A stretch of DNA of 7,527 nucleotides from an uncultured Bacillus sp. (GTDB lineage Bacteria; Bacillota; Bacilli; Bacillales_B; DSM-18226): the NCBI RefSeq assembly GCF_946478885.1, contig NZ_CAMLDX010000130.1, forward strand, positions 1 through 7,527, read 5' to 3'. Made by a program: the position numbers and the translations under genes. Shown piece after piece: positions 6,708 through 7,527 of the stretch. The notes beneath the pieces are model-generated. The model was not told where the DNA came from and searched no databases. It saw only the letters and a program-made list of their open reading frames with translations. Position 1 is the stretch's first letter, and the number at the start of each line of letters is the position of its first letter.

Positions 6708-7527
6708 ATGTTAAAGCGAATTGTGCAAGTTTGTTTTCTCATTACAGGAGGAACATTGGGACTGTTTTTAATCCCGGACTTATTTATTTTATTTTCATTA
6801 CACAACATTCCTCTAATTAATAATCCATATGTATCTGCGGTTGTAGGAGCTATTATTTTTTATCTTATCTCTCTGTGGGCGATTGACCATGTCGTGCATT
6901 TTATTAGATGGGTTGAGGAGTCCTTGGTGAAGGTGCCGATTACAGATATAATTTTTGGCAGTGTAGGTCTTGTGTTTGGTCTTTTGATTGCCTTCTTAAT
7001 CGGGTATGCGTTAAATGCAATTGATCTGCCTATTATCAATACTGTTGCGCCTATCCTTCTGACATTGTTGTTTGGTTATTTAGGATTCCAGGTAGGGTTT
7101 AAGAAAAAGGAAGAACTGCTGCAATTATTTGCTAATAAAAAGAGAAAGCCTAGCGAACAAAATGAAGAGAACCATGAAGTGGCTAATCAGAAGACTTGGA
7201 AGATTCTTGATACAAGTGTGATTATTGACGGTCGGATCGCAGATATTTGTCAAACTGGTTTTCTCGAAGGCATTATAGTCATTCCCCAGTTTGTCTTAGC
7301 TGAATTACAGCATATTGCAGATTCTTCTGATGTGCTGAAAAGAAACAGAGGCCGCAGAGGCTTGGATATATTGAATCGCATTCAAAAAGAGCTCGATATT
7401 AAAGTGGAAATATATGAGGGTGATTTTGAGGATATCGCAGAGGTCGACAGTAAACTGGTAAAATTAGCGAAGATTACGAATGGAATTGTTGTAACAAATG
7501 ACTTTAATTTAAATAAAGTGTGTGAAT
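6708..7527 (+). CDS. yacL: YacL, membrane-anchored PIN/TRAM-domain protein (3' end cut by window)
   Basis: The frame stays open for 273 codons to the window end; the B. subtilis protein is about 366 residues, so roughly the last quarter, including the TRAM domain, is missing. The N-terminus has four hydrophobic segments (about 4-32, 42-62, 80-102 and 108-130), then a charged linker (about 132-163). The PIN (PilT N-terminus) domain follows, with [11 protein letters not shown] (D168, D174), E199 in LAELQHI, D247 in VDSKLVKLA and D265 in TNDFN. These are the acidic metal-binding positions expected of a PIN nuclease, but the substrate is not established as far as I know. The ribosome site AAAGGAGGTGA (6693-6703) is perfect and 4 nt from the ATG. 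The gene normally follows disA and precedes ispD; here it follows radA directly. Confidence 0.95.
   Translation, partial: MLKRIVQVCFLITGGTLGLFLIPDLFILFSLHNIPLINNPYVSAVVGAIIFYLISLWAIDHVVHFIRWVEESLVKVPITDIIFGSVGLVFGLLIAFLIGYALNAIDLPIINTVAPILLTLLFGYLGFQVGFKKKEELLQLFANKKRKPSEQNEENHEVANQKTWKILDTSVIIDGRIADICQTGFLEGIIVIPQFVLAELQHIADSSDVLKRNRGRRGLDILNRIQKELDIKVEIYEGDFEDIAEVDSKLVKLAKITNGIVVTNDFNLNKVCE

Overview
The window is a conserved chromosomal stretch of a Bacillus-like Firmicute (Bacillales, most likely Bacillaceae). Gene order, strong AGGAGG-type ribosome binding sites, GTG starts, a sigma-A promoter and near full-length similarity to the Bacillus subtilis proteins as I remember them all support this. 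All genes are on the + strand. I see no mobile element, tRNA, rRNA, CRISPR array or foreign-looking gene.

Region 1 (1-4766) is the class III heat-shock operon ctsR-mcsA-mcsB-clpC. It opens with the end of a promoter (TATAAT) and a tandem CtsR operator lying across the probable transcription start. Four tightly spaced genes follow (gaps of 25, 1 and 20 bp). CtsR represses the operon. McsB is a protein-arginine kinase that inactivates CtsR and tags damaged proteins with phosphoarginine. McsA is its zinc-binding activator. ClpC is the AAA+ unfoldase that hands tagged substrates to ClpP. A Rho-independent terminator at 4717-4766 closes the unit.

Region 2 (4767-6314) is a non-coding spacer with two back-to-back palindromes, then radA, the branch-migration helicase of recombination and transformation.

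Region 3 (6315-7527) is a 393-bp spacer, then the start of yacL (a membrane-anchored PIN/TRAM protein), cut by the window end. In B. subtilis and most relatives disA (c-di-AMP synthase, about 1.08 kb) sits between radA and yacL. Here it is absent, and I find no recognisable remnant. The spacer instead holds a near-palindrome containing a tandem GTTTAAC, a perfect 15-bp palindrome resembling FadR/GntR operators, a good sigma-A promoter, and a leader of about 255 nt before yacL.

I do not see a previously undescribed system. The main oddities are the missing disA, the terminator separating clpC from radA, and the long yacL leader.
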